From: Pseudomonas mendocina
GTDB lineage: Bacteria > Pseudomonadota > Gammaproteobacteria > Pseudomonadales > Pseudomonadaceae
DNA: 64,000 nt
NCBI GenBank assembly: GCA_037482215.1
Contig: CP148074.1
Coordinates: 1,922,001-1,986,000, forward strand
Direction: 5' to 3'
Shown here piece after piece: positions 39,008 to 48,286 of the stretch. The position numbers and the translations under genes were made by a program. The notes under the pieces were generated by a model. That model searched no databases. It was not told the origin of the DNA and was given only the letters and a program-made list of their open reading frames with translations. The stretch's first letter is position 1, and each line of letters opens with the position of its first letter.

Positions 39008-39946
39008 ATGACAGACAAGATCGTTGTCGCTGCGCTGTATAAGTTCGTTTCCCTGCCTGACTATGAATCCCTGCGTGAACCGCTGTTGCAATGCATGCTG
39101 GATAACGGCGTGAAAGGCACGCTGCTACTGGCCGAAGAGGGCATCAATGGCACCGTGTCTGCGACCCGCGCAGGTATTGATGGCTTGCTGGCGTGGCTGA
39201 CTCAGGACCCACGTTTGGCAGACATTGACCACAAAGAGTCCTACTGCGACGAGCAGCCGTTCTACCGCACCAAGGTCAAGCTGAAGAAAGAGATCGTGAC
39301 ACTCGGCGTGCCCGGTGTTGACCCGAACAAAAAGGTTGGCACCTACATTGAGCCGAAAGACTGGAACGCGCTGATCAGTGATCCGGAAGTGCTGCTGATC
39401 GACACCCGCAATGACTACGAAGTCTCCATCGGCACGTTTGAAGGTGCCATCGACCCGAAGACCAAGACGTTCCGTGAGTTCCCGGATTACATCCGCGCCC
39501 ACTTCGATCCAAGCAAGCACAAGAAGGTCGCCATGTTCTGCACTGGCGGTATCCGTTGTGAGAAGGCTTCCAGCTATATGCTGACTGAAGGGTTCGAAGA
39601 GGTGTATCACCTCAAGGGCGGCATCCTCAAATACTTGGAGGAGGTGCCGCAGGAAGAGTCCAAGTGGCAGGGCGACTGTTTCGTATTTGATAACCGCGTC
39701 ACCGTGCGGCACGACTTGAGTGAGGGCGACTACGATCAGTGCCACGCCTGTCGTACACCAGTTTCGGTTGAAGACCGTCAGTCTGAGTTCTATACACCAG
39801 GTATCAGCTGCCCGCATTGCTGGGACTCGTTGCCGGAGAAAACTCGCGCAGGGGCTCGCGAGCGTCAGCGTCAAATTGAATTGGCCAAGGCCCGCAATCA
39901 ACCGCACCCACTGGGCTACAACGCCCGTCAGAAACGCGAGGCTTAA
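39008..39946 (+). CDS. trhO: TrhO (YceA), tRNA U34 5-hydroxylase, rhodanese family
   Basis: The 312-residue protein has an N-terminal acylphosphatase-like domain and a central rhodanese domain with [11 protein letters not shown] (Cys178 and Cys184). The C-terminal zinc-like cluster is CHACRTPV...CPHCW. TrhO makes 5-hydroxyuridine at wobble U34, the first step toward cmo5U/mo5U. ATG 39008 has GAAGGA. The frame could extend to 38930, but that would run through the terminator stem. Confidence 0.93.
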   Translation: MTDKIVVAALYKFVSLPDYESLREPLLQCMLDNGVKGTLLLAEEGINGTVSATRAGIDGLLAWLTQDPRLADIDHKESYCDEQPFYRTKVKLKKEIVTLGVPGVDPNKKVGTYIEPKDWNALISDPEVLLIDTRNDYEVSIGTFEGAIDPKTKTFREFPDYIRAHFDPSKHKKVAMFCTGGIRCEKASSYMLTEGFEEVYHLKGGILKYLEEVPQEESKWQGDCFVFDNRVTVRHDLSEGDYDQCHACRTPVSVEDRQSEFYTPGISCPHCWDSLPEKTRAGARERQRQIELAKARNQPHPLGYNARQKREA

Positions 39947-39948
39947 TC

Positions 39949-40581
39949 ATGCAAGCACGCCTGCTCTACGTTATGGACCCTATGTGCTCCTGGTGCTGGG
40001 GATTTGCGCCGGTATTGGAAGCACTCGCAGAGCAGGCCGCGGCTGATGGCGTTGGGCTTGAGCTGGTCGTGGGTGGCTTGCGCCGCGATGGCGTTGCCGT
40101 CGATGCAGCCGGTCGGGTGCGTTATCTGGGGTACTGGCAGGCGGTTAATGCAGCCACCGGGCAGCTGTTCAACTTTGACAAAGGCATCCCCGAGGGCTTT
40201 GTCTACGACACCGAACCCGCCTGCCGCGCTATCGTCACGGCTCGGAGTCTGGCGCCAGAGTTGGTATGGCCGCTGACCCGCTTGATTCAGCAGGGTTTCT
40301 ATACCCAGGGCCTGGATGTCAGCCGTGCCAGTGTGCTGGTTGAGCTAGCCGAAAAGGCTGGGATCCCACGGATTGAGTTTGCCCAAGCATTCGACAGCCA
40401 GGCACAAAGGGATGCGACCCAGGCTGACTTCGAATGGGCGAAAGGCCTTGGTATCGCTGGTTTTCCTACCTTGCTGGCTGAGCACAATGGTCAGCTGGCA
40501 CTGGTGACCAACGGCTACCAACCCTTGGAGTCGCTGCAGCCGTTGTTAACGCGCTGGTTGGACAGGGCCAGGAATGGTTGA
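39949..40581 (+). CDS. DsbA-family thioredoxin-fold protein
   Basis: The 210-residue cytoplasmic protein (no signal peptide) has a CSWC motif (Cys13-Cys16) in a DsbA/FrnE-like fold and the cis-Pro segment GIAGFPTLLAE. It may act as a thiol oxidoreductase or isomerase. It starts 2 bp after trhO and overlaps the ABC transporter by 8 bp, so all three are probably co-expressed. Confidence 0.85.
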   Translation: MQARLLYVMDPMCSWCWGFAPVLEALAEQAAADGVGLELVVGGLRRDGVAVDAAGRVRYLGYWQAVNAATGQLFNFDKGIPEGFVYDTEPACRAIVTARSLAPELVWPLTRLIQQGFYTQGLDVSRASVLVELAEKAGIPRIEFAQAFDSQAQRDATQADFEWAKGLGIAGFPTLLAEHNGQLALVTNGYQPLESLQPLLTRWLDRARNG

Positions 40582-42352
40582 CCGCCTCAGCTGGGCTGAA
40601 ATCCGTCGCCTGGCCCTGCGACATAAGAAAGCACTGATCTGGGCCAATTTGGTCGCTGTTCTGGCGACCTTGTGCAGCGTACCCATTCCCTTGCTGTTGC
40701 CGTTGCTGGTGGACGAAGTGCTGCTCAAGGATGGCGATGCTGCCTTGCGCTTCATGGATAACTTCTTGCCCGCCAGCTGGGAGACAGCTGCCGGTTATAT
40801 CGGCCTGATGCTGGTGGTGACCTTGTTGCTGCGGATGGGGGCGTTGGTGTTCAATGTGCTGCAGGCCAAGCAGTTTGCGTTGTTGTCCAAGGACATTGTC
40901 TACCGCATTCGTATCCGCCTGATTGAGCGACTCAAGCGTATCTCGCTGGAAGAATACGAAAGCCTCGGTGGCGGTACGGTCAGCACCCACCTGGTGACGG
41001 ACCTGGACACGCTGGATAAGTTTGTCGGCGAGACCCTTAGCCGTTTCTTGGTCGCCATGCTGACCTTGGCAGGGACTTCCGCCATCCTGATCTGGATGCA
41101 CTGGAAGCTGGCGCTGTTGATTCTGTTGTTCAACCCGCTGGTGATCTACGCCACGGTACAGCTGGGTAAGCGGGTCAAACACCTGAAAAAACAGGAAAAC
41201 GACAGCACCTCGCGCTTCACCCAGGCGCTGACCGAAACCCTGGAGGCCATCCAGGAAGTCCGCGCTGGAAATCGACAGGGTTACTTCCTTGGCCGCCTTG
41301 GCCTGCGTGCCAAAGAGGTTCGGGACTACGCCGTTGCGTCGCAATGGAAAACCGACGCCTCAAACCGCGCCAGCGGCTTGTTGTTCCAGTTCGGCATCGA
41401 CCTGTTTCGCGCCGCCGCCATGCTCACGGTGCTGTTCTCCGATCTGTCGATCGGGCAGATGCTCGCCGTGTTCAGCTACCTGTGGTTCATGATCGGGCCG
41501 GTGGAGCAACTGCTGAACTTGCAGTACGCCTTCTACGCCGCTGGCGGCGCCTTAAGTCGTATCAATGAGCTGCTGGCGCGCAAGGATGAGCCACAATACC
41601 CGGGGCATGCCGATCCGTTTAGCGGCCATAAAACTGTAGGAATCGAGGTCGATGGGCTGAGCTTCGCCTACACCGACGAGCCCGTGCTCAATGGGTTGAA
41701 CTTGAGCATCAAGCCAGGTGAGAAGGTGGCGATTGTCGGCGCCAGCGGGGGCGGTAAGAGCACGCTGGTGCAGCTGTTACTTGGACTCTACACGCCTCAG
41801 GCCGGGACCATCCGCTTTGGTGGCTTGAGCCAGCAGGAAATCGGCTTGGAAACCATCCGTGAGCATGTAGCGGTGGTTTTGCAATCCCCGGCGCTGTTCA
41901 ACGACACGGTCCGCGCCAACCTGTGCATGGGCCGTGAGCGGGATGACGCAGCGTGCTGGCAGGCGCTGGAAATCGCTCAGCTGGCAGACACCATTCGTGA
42001 GTTGCCCAGCGGCTTGGACAGTGTGGTCGGACGATCCGGTGTGCGGCTGTCTGGGGGGCAGCGCCAGCGTCTGGCCACCGCACGGATGGTGCTGGCAGAA
42101 CCTAAAGTCGTCATCCTTGATGAGGCGACTTCAGCGCTGGATGCGGCGACCGAATATGCACTCCACCAAGCGCTCAACACCTTCCTGCAGGGGCGTACCA
42201 CGCTGATCATTGCTCACCGCCTCAGTGCAGTGAAGCAGGCTGACAGGGTTGTAGTGTTCGATGACGGCCACATTGCTGAAGACGGCGATCATCAGCAGTT
42301 GATCGCAGAAGGTGGGTTGTACGCCAAGCTCTACGGCAACTTGCAGCATTGA
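40574..42352 (+). CDS. ABC-type exporter, fused membrane and ATPase domains
   Basis: The 592-residue half-transporter has six membrane helices (about 20-310) and an ATPase domain with Walker A GASGGGKST, Q-loop VLQSPALFND, signature LSGGQRQR, Walker B VVILDEATSALD and H-loop IIAHRLSAV. It should homodimerise in the inner membrane and export a hydrophobic or lipid-like compound or drug. Sequence does not fix the cargo. It overlaps the DsbA-like gene by 8 bp. Confidence 0.92.
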   Translation: MVDRLSWAEIRRLALRHKKALIWANLVAVLATLCSVPIPLLLPLLVDEVLLKDGDAALRFMDNFLPASWETAAGYIGLMLVVTLLLRMGALVFNVLQAKQFALLSKDIVYRIRIRLIERLKRISLEEYESLGGGTVSTHLVTDLDTLDKFVGETLSRFLVAMLTLAGTSAILIWMHWKLALLILLFNPLVIYATVQLGKRVKHLKKQENDSTSRFTQALTETLEAIQEVRAGNRQGYFLGRLGLRAKEVRDYAVASQWKTDASNRASGLLFQFGIDLFRAAAMLTVLFSDLSIGQMLAVFSYLWFMIGPVEQLLNLQYAFYAAGGALSRINELLARKDEPQYPGHADPFSGHKTVGIEVDGLSFAYTDEPVLNGLNLSIKPGEKVAIVGASGGGKSTLVQLLLGLYTPQAGTIRFGGLSQQEIGLETIREHVAVVLQSPALFNDTVRANLCMGRERDDAACWQALEIAQLADTIRELPSGLDSVVGRSGVRLSGGQRQRLATARMVLAEPKVVILDEATSALDAATEYALHQALNTFLQGRTTLIIAHRLSAVKQADRVVVFDDGHIAEDGDHQQLIAEGGLYAKLYGNLQH

Positions 42353-42387
42353 TGCGCCAATCGGTCTGGCAAGTCTGCTGGCCTCCT

Positions 42388-42405
42388 TGTAAGAAAATCG
42401 TTACG
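42388..42405. promoter_or_regulatory. PhhR/TyrR-like box before hpd
   Basis: TGTAAG-N6-GTTACG lies 163 bp before the hpd start. It resembles the TyrR/PhhR box TGTAAA-N6-TTTACA. PhhR is encoded 15 kb downstream and is known to activate homogentisate-pathway genes in Pseudomonas. Confidence 0.5.
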
Positions 42406-42567
42406 AATCCGGGGGCTGTTCTGCGACTCGGTATCGCCTGTCATAAAAGCTTGCCAGTCAGCCCAAGGGCGGGGGCTGAGGCGGGCTATTAGCCGGGTTG
42501 TTGCTGCGGTGCGGCTGGGATGTGATGAGGGCATCCATTCGCACCACAACAATAATCAGGAGGCGAG

Positions 42568-43650
42568 ATGAACGCCGTGAGCAAAATTGAACAGCACAAC
42601 CCAATCGGTACCGATGGTTTCGAATTCGTCGAGTTCACCGCACCCAATGCCGAGGGCATCCAGCAGCTGCGTGAGCTCTTTACCGCAATGGGATTTACCG
42701 AAACAGCCAAACACCGGACTAAAGAGGTGTGGCTGTTCCAGCAGAACGACATCAACTTCGTGCTCAATGGCAGCCCTAGCGGCCATGTTCGAGCCTTCGC
42801 TGAGAAGCATGGGCCGAGCGCCTGCGCGATGGCCTTCCGGGTGAAGAATGCGGCTCAGGCGGCGGCTTATGTGGCGCAGCAGGGCGCCACCTTAGTGGGC
42901 AGCCACGCGAACTTCGGTGAGCTGAACATTCCCTGCGTTGAGGGCATTGGCGGGTCACTGCTGTATCTGGTAGATCGCTACGGCGATAAGACAATCTACG
43001 ACGTCGACTTCGAGTTCATCCCCGGCCGCTGCGCCCATGACAACAGCGTCGGCCTGGTGGGGCTTGATCACCTCACTCACAACGTCCGCCGTGGGCAAAT
43101 GGATGTGTGGTCGGGCTTTTACGAGCGTATCGCCAACTTCCGCGAAATCCGCTACTTCGATATCGAAGGCAAACTCACCGGGCTGCTGTCCCGGGCGATG
43201 ACTGCGCCCTGCGGCAAGATCCGCATTCCAATCAATGAGTCGGCTGACGATAAGTCCCAGATCGAAGAATTTATCCGCGAATACCATGGCGAAGGCATCC
43301 AGCACATCGCCCTGAGCACCGACGACATTTATCAGACTGTCCGCCAACTGCGTGCAAACGGCGTCGATTTTATGGTCACGCCCGGCACTTACTACGACAA
43401 GGTCGACACCCGTGTCGCGGGGCATGGTGAGCCAACAGATACCTTGCGTGAGCTGAGCATCTTGATCGACGGCGCGCCGGGCGATGACGGCATTCTGCTG
43501 CAAATTTTCACCAACACAGTGATTGGCCCGATCTTCTTCGAGATCATCCAGCGCAAGGGCAATCAGGGCTTTGGCGAGGGCAACTTCAAGGCCCTGTTTG
43601 AGTCCATCGAAGAGGACCAGATCAAGCGTGGCGTGATCGCTGCGGATTGA
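42568..43650 (+). CDS. hpd: Hpd, 4-hydroxyphenylpyruvate dioxygenase
   Basis: The 360-residue Fe(II) enzyme converts 4-hydroxyphenylpyruvate to homogentisate with loss of CO2. The iron ligands are visible: His168 (LDHLTHNV), His246 (IQHIALSTDD) and Glu325 (IFFEIIQRKG). An AGGAGG site precedes ATG 42568. It heads a degradation cluster hpd-hmgA-fahA-maiA and is preceded by a PhhR-like palindrome. PhhC, encoded at 54724, supplies its substrate. Confidence 0.97.
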   Translation: MNAVSKIEQHNPIGTDGFEFVEFTAPNAEGIQQLRELFTAMGFTETAKHRTKEVWLFQQNDINFVLNGSPSGHVRAFAEKHGPSACAMAFRVKNAAQAAAYVAQQGATLVGSHANFGELNIPCVEGIGGSLLYLVDRYGDKTIYDVDFEFIPGRCAHDNSVGLVGLDHLTHNVRRGQMDVWSGFYERIANFREIRYFDIEGKLTGLLSRAMTAPCGKIRIPINESADDKSQIEEFIREYHGEGIQHIALSTDDIYQTVRQLRANGVDFMVTPGTYYDKVDTRVAGHGEPTDTLRELSILIDGAPGDDGILLQIFTNTVIGPIFFEIIQRKGNQGFGEGNFKALFESIEEDQIKRGVIAAD

Positions 43651-43715
43651 TAGGCGCAGGTTTTACCTGAGCTAACCGGCAACGGTGCAACAGGCACCTT
43701 GGATGGAGACTGGTC

Positions 43716-44855
43716 ATGAGTCGTAACTGGGTACGTATTCCCCTGAGTGAGGGCGTGTGCTCGCGGCAAGCACATTGCGACTTCCCGCAGGGCACCTATG
43801 AGCGTGAGATGGGCCGCGAAGGTTTCTTCGGGCCGACCGCGCACTTGCATCACAAACACCCGCCAACCGGCTGGATCGACTGGGAAGGGCCGCTGCGGCC
43901 CCATGCGTTTGATTTCAACCGCATCGAAAGCCAGCGCGATTGTCCGCTGGCCGCGCCACTGACGCTGCACAACGGTGACGTCAAACTGCGCATATGGCGA
44001 ACCAACGGCGCCATGCGCCATCTGGTGCGCAACGGCGACGGCGACGATCTGCTCTTTGTTCACGAAGGCGCAGGGGAGTTCTACTGCGACTTCGGCCACC
44101 TGAGTTACCGCGATGGCGATTACCTGCTGATTCCGCGTGGTACGGCGTGGCGGATTGAGGCGAAGCAGCCCACTTTTATGCTGCTTATTGAGAGCACGGA
44201 CGGCGCTTATCAGCTCCCGGATAAAGGGCTACTGGGGCCGCAGGCGATTTTTGATCCGGCGGTACTGGATTACCCGCGTCTGGACGATGCCTTCAAGGCG
44301 CAACAGGACGAACAGACCTGGCAAATCCGCATCAAGCGACGCGGGCAGATCAGCACCGTGACCTATCCCTACAACCCGCTGGATGTGGTGGGCTGGCATG
44401 GCGACAACAGTGTTTTCCGTCTTAACTGGCGCGATATCCGCCCGCTGATGAGCCATCGCTATCACTTACCGCCCTCGGCCCACACCACCTTCGTCGCCAA
44501 TGGTTTTGTGATCTGCACCTTCACCCCAAGGCCTGTGGAGAGCGACCCCGGCGCTTTAAAGGTGCCGTTCTATCACAACAACGATGACTACGACGAAGTG
44601 CTGTTCTACCACCGTGGCAACTTCTTTAGCCGCGACAACATTGAGGCCGGGATGGTCACCCTGCATCCGTGCGGTTTCCCCCACGGTCCGCATCCCAAGG
44701 CGCTGAAAAAGAGCCAGGAAGACCCGGCCACCTTTATCGATGAAGTGGCGGTGATGATCGACACCCGCCGCGCACTGGAAATCGCTGACGTGACGTCAGC
44801 GGTGGATGTTCCCCAATACGTGAACTCCTGGCGTGCGCCGGGTAAGGAAAGCTGA
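43716..44855 (+). CDS. hmgA: HmgA, homogentisate 1,2-dioxygenase, short form
   Basis: The 379-residue cupin protein is shorter than the usual 430-440 residues of HmgA from other pseudomonads and man. Conserved elements are HHKHPPTGW, LLFVHEGAGEFYCDFG, PRGTAWR, and the metal region PFYHNNDDYDEVLFYHRG with GFPHGPHP. These give the His, Glu and His needed for Fe(II). It opens homogentisate to maleylacetoacetate. It sits between hpd and fahA and ends in TGATG with fahA, so the assignment is firm despite divergence. The gene may come from the branch found in Shewanella or Vibrio-like bacteria. Confidence 0.9.
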   Translation: MSRNWVRIPLSEGVCSRQAHCDFPQGTYEREMGREGFFGPTAHLHHKHPPTGWIDWEGPLRPHAFDFNRIESQRDCPLAAPLTLHNGDVKLRIWRTNGAMRHLVRNGDGDDLLFVHEGAGEFYCDFGHLSYRDGDYLLIPRGTAWRIEAKQPTFMLLIESTDGAYQLPDKGLLGPQAIFDPAVLDYPRLDDAFKAQQDEQTWQIRIKRRGQISTVTYPYNPLDVVGWHGDNSVFRLNWRDIRPLMSHRYHLPPSAHTTFVANGFVICTFTPRPVESDPGALKVPFYHNNDDYDEVLFYHRGNFFSRDNIEAGMVTLHPCGFPHGPHPKALKKSQEDPATFIDEVAVMIDTRRALEIADVTSAVDVPQYVNSWRAPGKES

Positions 44856-45838
44856 TGAAACTCGCTTCTCTCAATCAAGGTCGTGACGGTGTGCTGGTGG
44901 TGGTTTCGCGGGATTTACAGCGGGCCGTTCAAGTTCCAACGATTGCCGCTACGTTGCAGGCTGCATTGGATGATTGGCAGCACACCCGACCCAAGCTGGA
45001 AGCTGTCTATGAGCGTCTGAATGATGGCCTGGAGGCGCGGGCCTTCGGATTTGACCAGCAATCCTGCCACAGCCCTTTACCCAGGGCTTACCACTGGGCC
45101 GATGGTAGCGCCTACGTGAATCATGTTGAGCTGGTGCGTAAGGCCCGTGGGGCTGAGATGCCGGAGAGTTTCTGGCACGACCCGCTGATGTATCAGGGCG
45201 GTGCCGATTCCTTCATCCCGCCACATAGCCCGATTTTGATGGCGGATGAAGCGTGGGGCATTGACCTCGAAGCTGAACTGGCGGTGGTTACTGATGACGT
45301 GCCAATGGGCGTCAGTGCAGCGGAGGCCGCAGGCCATATCCAGCTGCTGATGCTGGTTAACGATGTGTCCCTGCGTAACCTGATTCCCGGTGAATTAGCC
45401 AAGGGCTTCGGTTTCTATCAGAGCAAGCCATCCTCCAGTTTTTCTCCGGTTGCGATTACCCCAGATGAATTGGGGGAGCATTGGCGGGAAGGCAAGGTGC
45501 ACCGACCTTTGGTCAGCCACATCAACGGGACGCTTTTCGGTCGGCCCGATGCAGGCGTTGATATGACCTTCAACTTCCCGACGCTGCTGGCCCACGCCGC
45601 AAAAACACGCCCCTTGGGTAGCGGCACCATCATCGGCTCGGGCACCGTTTCCAACTATGACCGCAGCGCAGGCTCCAGCTGTCTGGCTGAAAAACGCATG
45701 TTGGAGATTATCGAGCAGGGCGAGGCACAGACGCCATTTCTGAAGTTTGGTGACCGGTTGCGTATTGAGATGTTTGATACCGCTGGCAACAGCCTGTTTG
45801 GTGCAATTGACCAGGTGGTCCAGCGCTATGAGGGCTGA
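44855..45838 (+). CDS. fahA: FahA, fumarylacetoacetate hydrolase, bacterial short form
   Basis: The 327-residue hydrolase has an N-terminal FAA_hydrolase_N_2-like segment and the catalytic domain with metal ligands in DLEAELAVVTDDV and MLVNDVSLRNL. It cleaves fumarylacetoacetate to fumarate and acetoacetate. The start ATG overlaps the hmgA stop (TGATG), and the end overlaps maiA by 11 bp. Its shorter length parallels the short HmgA. Confidence 0.93.
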   Translation: MKLASLNQGRDGVLVVVSRDLQRAVQVPTIAATLQAALDDWQHTRPKLEAVYERLNDGLEARAFGFDQQSCHSPLPRAYHWADGSAYVNHVELVRKARGAEMPESFWHDPLMYQGGADSFIPPHSPILMADEAWGIDLEAELAVVTDDVPMGVSAAEAAGHIQLLMLVNDVSLRNLIPGELAKGFGFYQSKPSSSFSPVAITPDELGEHWREGKVHRPLVSHINGTLFGRPDAGVDMTFNFPTLLAHAAKTRPLGSGTIIGSGTVSNYDRSAGSSCLAEKRMLEIIEQGEAQTPFLKFGDRLRIEMFDTAGNSLFGAIDQVVQRYEG

Positions 45839-46487
45839 GCTGACGCTATACGGCTACTGGCGTTCCAGTGCAGCGTATCGGGTGCGGATTGCTTTGAATC
45901 TGAAAGGTCTCGCCTATGAGCAGGTGCCTGTGCACCTGCTCAAGGACGGTGGCCAGCAGCACAGCGACGCGTACCTCCAGCTCAATCCTCAAGGGTTAGT
46001 TCCTCTGCTGGTCGATGAAGGCAATGGCGGGGTACGCATTGCCCAATCGTTGGCGATTCTGGAATATCTGGATGAGCGTTTCGCTGGGCCGCCGCTGTTG
46101 CCGGAAGATTCGGTGCGGCGGGCTCAAGTACGGGCATTGGCGCTGCATATTGCGTGTGATTTGCACCCGATCACAAACTTGAGAGTACTTCAGTACCTTG
46201 CAGATGAACTGAACCTTTCAGAACCGGTCAGAACCGATTGGTATCTGCACTGGCTTCATCGCGGTTTAGCAGCGGTGGAGGATGGACTAGCCGTGTTCAA
46301 GGATGAGTTGTCTTTGGGCGAGCAGCCAGGTTACCTGGAGGCTTGTCTCATTCCTCAGCTTTACAACGCCCGTCGTTATCACGTCGATCTGAATGCCTAT
46401 CCGCGTTTGCTGGCAGTGGCTAACCGCTGTGAGCCGTTGGATGCGTTCAGACAGGCCGCGCCGGAGGTTCAACCGGACGCTCCGTAA
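45828..46487 (+). CDS. maiA: MaiA, maleylacetoacetate isomerase (zeta-class GST)
   Basis: The 219-residue protein starts with the zeta-GST motif SSAAYRVRIALNLKG and has QSLAILEYLDERF. It isomerises maleylacetoacetate to fumarylacetoacetate using glutathione. I chose ATG 45828; a longer frame from 45747 lies wholly inside fahA. It is the last gene of the pathway cluster. Confidence 0.94.
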   Translation: MRAELTLYGYWRSSAAYRVRIALNLKGLAYEQVPVHLLKDGGQQHSDAYLQLNPQGLVPLLVDEGNGGVRIAQSLAILEYLDERFAGPPLLPEDSVRRAQVRALALHIACDLHPITNLRVLQYLADELNLSEPVRTDWYLHWLHRGLAAVEDGLAVFKDELSLGEQPGYLEACLIPQLYNARRYHVDLNAYPRLLAVANRCEPLDAFRQAAPEVQPDAP

Positions 46488-46600
46488 CACCATCCGTCTT
46501 GCGTGCAGTTCCTAACCCGGGTGTATCCGCCCGACTCATTCCGCTGCGCTACAAACGCTGCGGGTTCTATCCGTCACGATAACAACATCAAGGTGACGTC

Positions 46601-48025
46601 ATGCAGCATGAGACCTCCGATACCGGCCAGTTAAAACGCGGCCTGAAAAACCGACATATTCAGTTGATTGCTTTAGGGGGCGCCATTGGCACGGGCTTGT
46701 TTCTAGGTTCGGCTGGTGTGCTTAAGTCCGCCGGGCCTTCAATGATTCTCGGTTATGCCTTTTGCGGATTTATTGCGTTCCTGATCATGCGCCAGCTCGG
46801 CGAGATGATTGTTGAGGAGCCTGTCGCGGGTTCTTTCAGTCACTTCGCCCACAAATACTGGGGACGCTTCGGTGGCTTTTTGTCCGGCTGGAACTGTTGG
46901 GTGTTGTATGTGCTGGTGGGCATGTCGGAGCTGACAGCCGTCGGCAAATACATTCATTTCTGGTGGCCAGAGATTCCCACCTGGGCAACCGCTGCTGCCT
47001 TTTTTGTGCTGGTTAATGCCATTAACCTCGCGAACGTGAAGTTCTTTGGTGAGGCCGAATTCTGGTTCGCCATGATCAAGGTGGTAGCGGTGGTCGGGAT
47101 GATCGTGCTCGGCTGTTGGCTGCTGTTCAGCGGCGCGGGTGGGGAGCAGGCCACGGTCACTAACCTGTGGAGCCATGGCGGGTTCTTCCCTAACGGCATC
47201 ATGGGCCTGGTGCTGGCGATGACTTTCATCATGTTCAGCTTTGGTGGGCTTGAAATGCTGGGCTTCACCGCTGCCGAGGCGGAGAACCCGAAGAAGGTAA
47301 TTCCCAAAGCGATCAATCAGGTGATCTGGCGGATTCTTATCTTCTACATCGGTGCGCTGGTGGTGTTGCTGTCCCTGAGCCCTTGGGATTCCCTGCTGCA
47401 AAGCATCAGCAGTGCAGGGGACGACTACAGCGGCAGCCCGTTTGTGAAGATTTTCTCCCTGATCGGCCATGATGCCGCTGCGCACATCCTTAACTTCGTG
47501 GTGCTGATGGCGGCGCTGTCGGTCTACAACAGCGGTACCTATTGCAATGGCCGCATGTTGCTGGGGTTGGCTGAGCAGGGTGATGCGCCACGGGCACTGG
47601 CCAAGGTCGATAAGCGCGGTGTGCCGGTACGGGCATTGCTGGTATCGGCGTTGGTTACGGGCTTGGCGGTTGGGGTGAATTATCTGGTGCCAAAGAATGC
47701 GCTGGAACTGCTGATGTCGCTGGTGGTAGCAACCCTGGTGATCAACTGGGCAATGATCAGTTACTCGCACCTTAAGTTCCGCCAGCACCAAATCCGCACC
47801 GGGCAGCACAGCAGCTTTAAAGCATTGTTCTATCCCGTGGGGAACTACCTGGTGTTGGCATTTGTGCTGTTTATGCTGACAGTCATGCTGATGACGCCAG
47901 GTATCCGTGTTTCGGTCTTTGCTATCCCGGTATGGCTGATCGTGGTGGGTATTTTTTACTGGATCAAAGTCTCCAGAAGCACGGCTGGAGCTACGCGCAA
48001 TGCGGCCGACTTTCAGACCAGCTGA
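46601..48025 (+). CDS. aroP: AroP-type aromatic amino acid permease, first copy
   Basis: The 474-residue amino acid/polyamine/organocation (APC) transporter has 12 membrane helices and the GGAIGTGLFLGSA start of the AAT subfamily, as in AroP, PheP and ProY. Its position after the tyrosine degradation genes points to uptake of aromatic amino acids by proton symport. AAGGTG lies before ATG 46601. The protein is highly similar to the next one, so this is a tandem duplication. Confidence 0.85.
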   Translation: MQHETSDTGQLKRGLKNRHIQLIALGGAIGTGLFLGSAGVLKSAGPSMILGYAFCGFIAFLIMRQLGEMIVEEPVAGSFSHFAHKYWGRFGGFLSGWNCWVLYVLVGMSELTAVGKYIHFWWPEIPTWATAAAFFVLVNAINLANVKFFGEAEFWFAMIKVVAVVGMIVLGCWLLFSGAGGEQATVTNLWSHGGFFPNGIMGLVLAMTFIMFSFGGLEMLGFTAAEAENPKKVIPKAINQVIWRILIFYIGALVVLLSLSPWDSLLQSISSAGDDYSGSPFVKIFSLIGHDAAAHILNFVVLMAALSVYNSGTYCNGRMLLGLAEQGDAPRALAKVDKRGVPVRALLVSALVTGLAVGVNYLVPKNALELLMSLVVATLVINWAMISYSHLKFRQHQIRTGQHSSFKALFYPVGNYLVLAFVLFMLTVMLMTPGIRVSVFAIPVWLIVVGIFYWIKVSRSTAGATRNAADFQTS

Positions 48026-48104
48026 GGCCTGATCCACGCACAATTGGCTCTGTTCGGCTGCTTTAGCTCAGCACTTGAGGCAGGCGAACAGGGCCAAAGC
48101 TGTA

Positions 48105-48285
48105 TATAATCCGCGCCTTTTCCGTGACCTGATGCTCACATGCATCTACCTTTTCTTGGCCTTTGGCCAATTTTATTCCATCGAGTTATCAACCTGATGG
48201 GTGTGTTCCCGTCACGGAATAGAGCGACAGGTGATCCCATGTCTCGTCTCCCCATGTCCAGCAGCCCGTTGTGGAGTGTGTGCTG
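48105..48285 (+). promoter_or_regulatory. Structured leader before the second aroP
   Basis: A TATAAT at 48105-48110 suggests transcription from about 48117. TTCCGTGAC (48120-48128) is complementary to GTCACGGAA (48211-48219). Between them, TTGGCC-TTT-GGCCAA (48156-48170) is followed by TTTTATT, like an intrinsic terminator. Two overlapping short ORFs rich in aromatic codons cover the hairpin. It may be an attenuator; no -35 at good spacing is seen. Confidence 0.45.
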
Positions 48286-48286
48286 A
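48140..48286 (+). CDS. Possible 48-codon upstream ORF coupled to aroP2
   Basis: An ATG at 48140 opens a frame whose TGA (48284-48286) overlaps the ATG of the second aroP in TGATG. The peptide begins MHLPFLGLWPILFHR and holds Phe and Trp codons inside and after the hairpin. No clear ribosome binding site precedes it. In another frame, 48132-48197 reads MLTCIYLFLAFGQFYSIEL, also aromatic-rich. Either could be a leader peptide; both could be chance. Confidence 0.3.
   Translation: MHLPFLGLWPILFHRVINLMGVFPSRNRATGDPMSRLPMSSSPLWSVC

Noticed and set aside
46739..48043. 434-codon open frame on the minus strand, antisense to the first aroP
   Set aside because: Composition is extreme (His, Gln, Arg rich), no domain is visible and the plus-strand permease is certain. 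This is a mirror frame of GC-rich codons.
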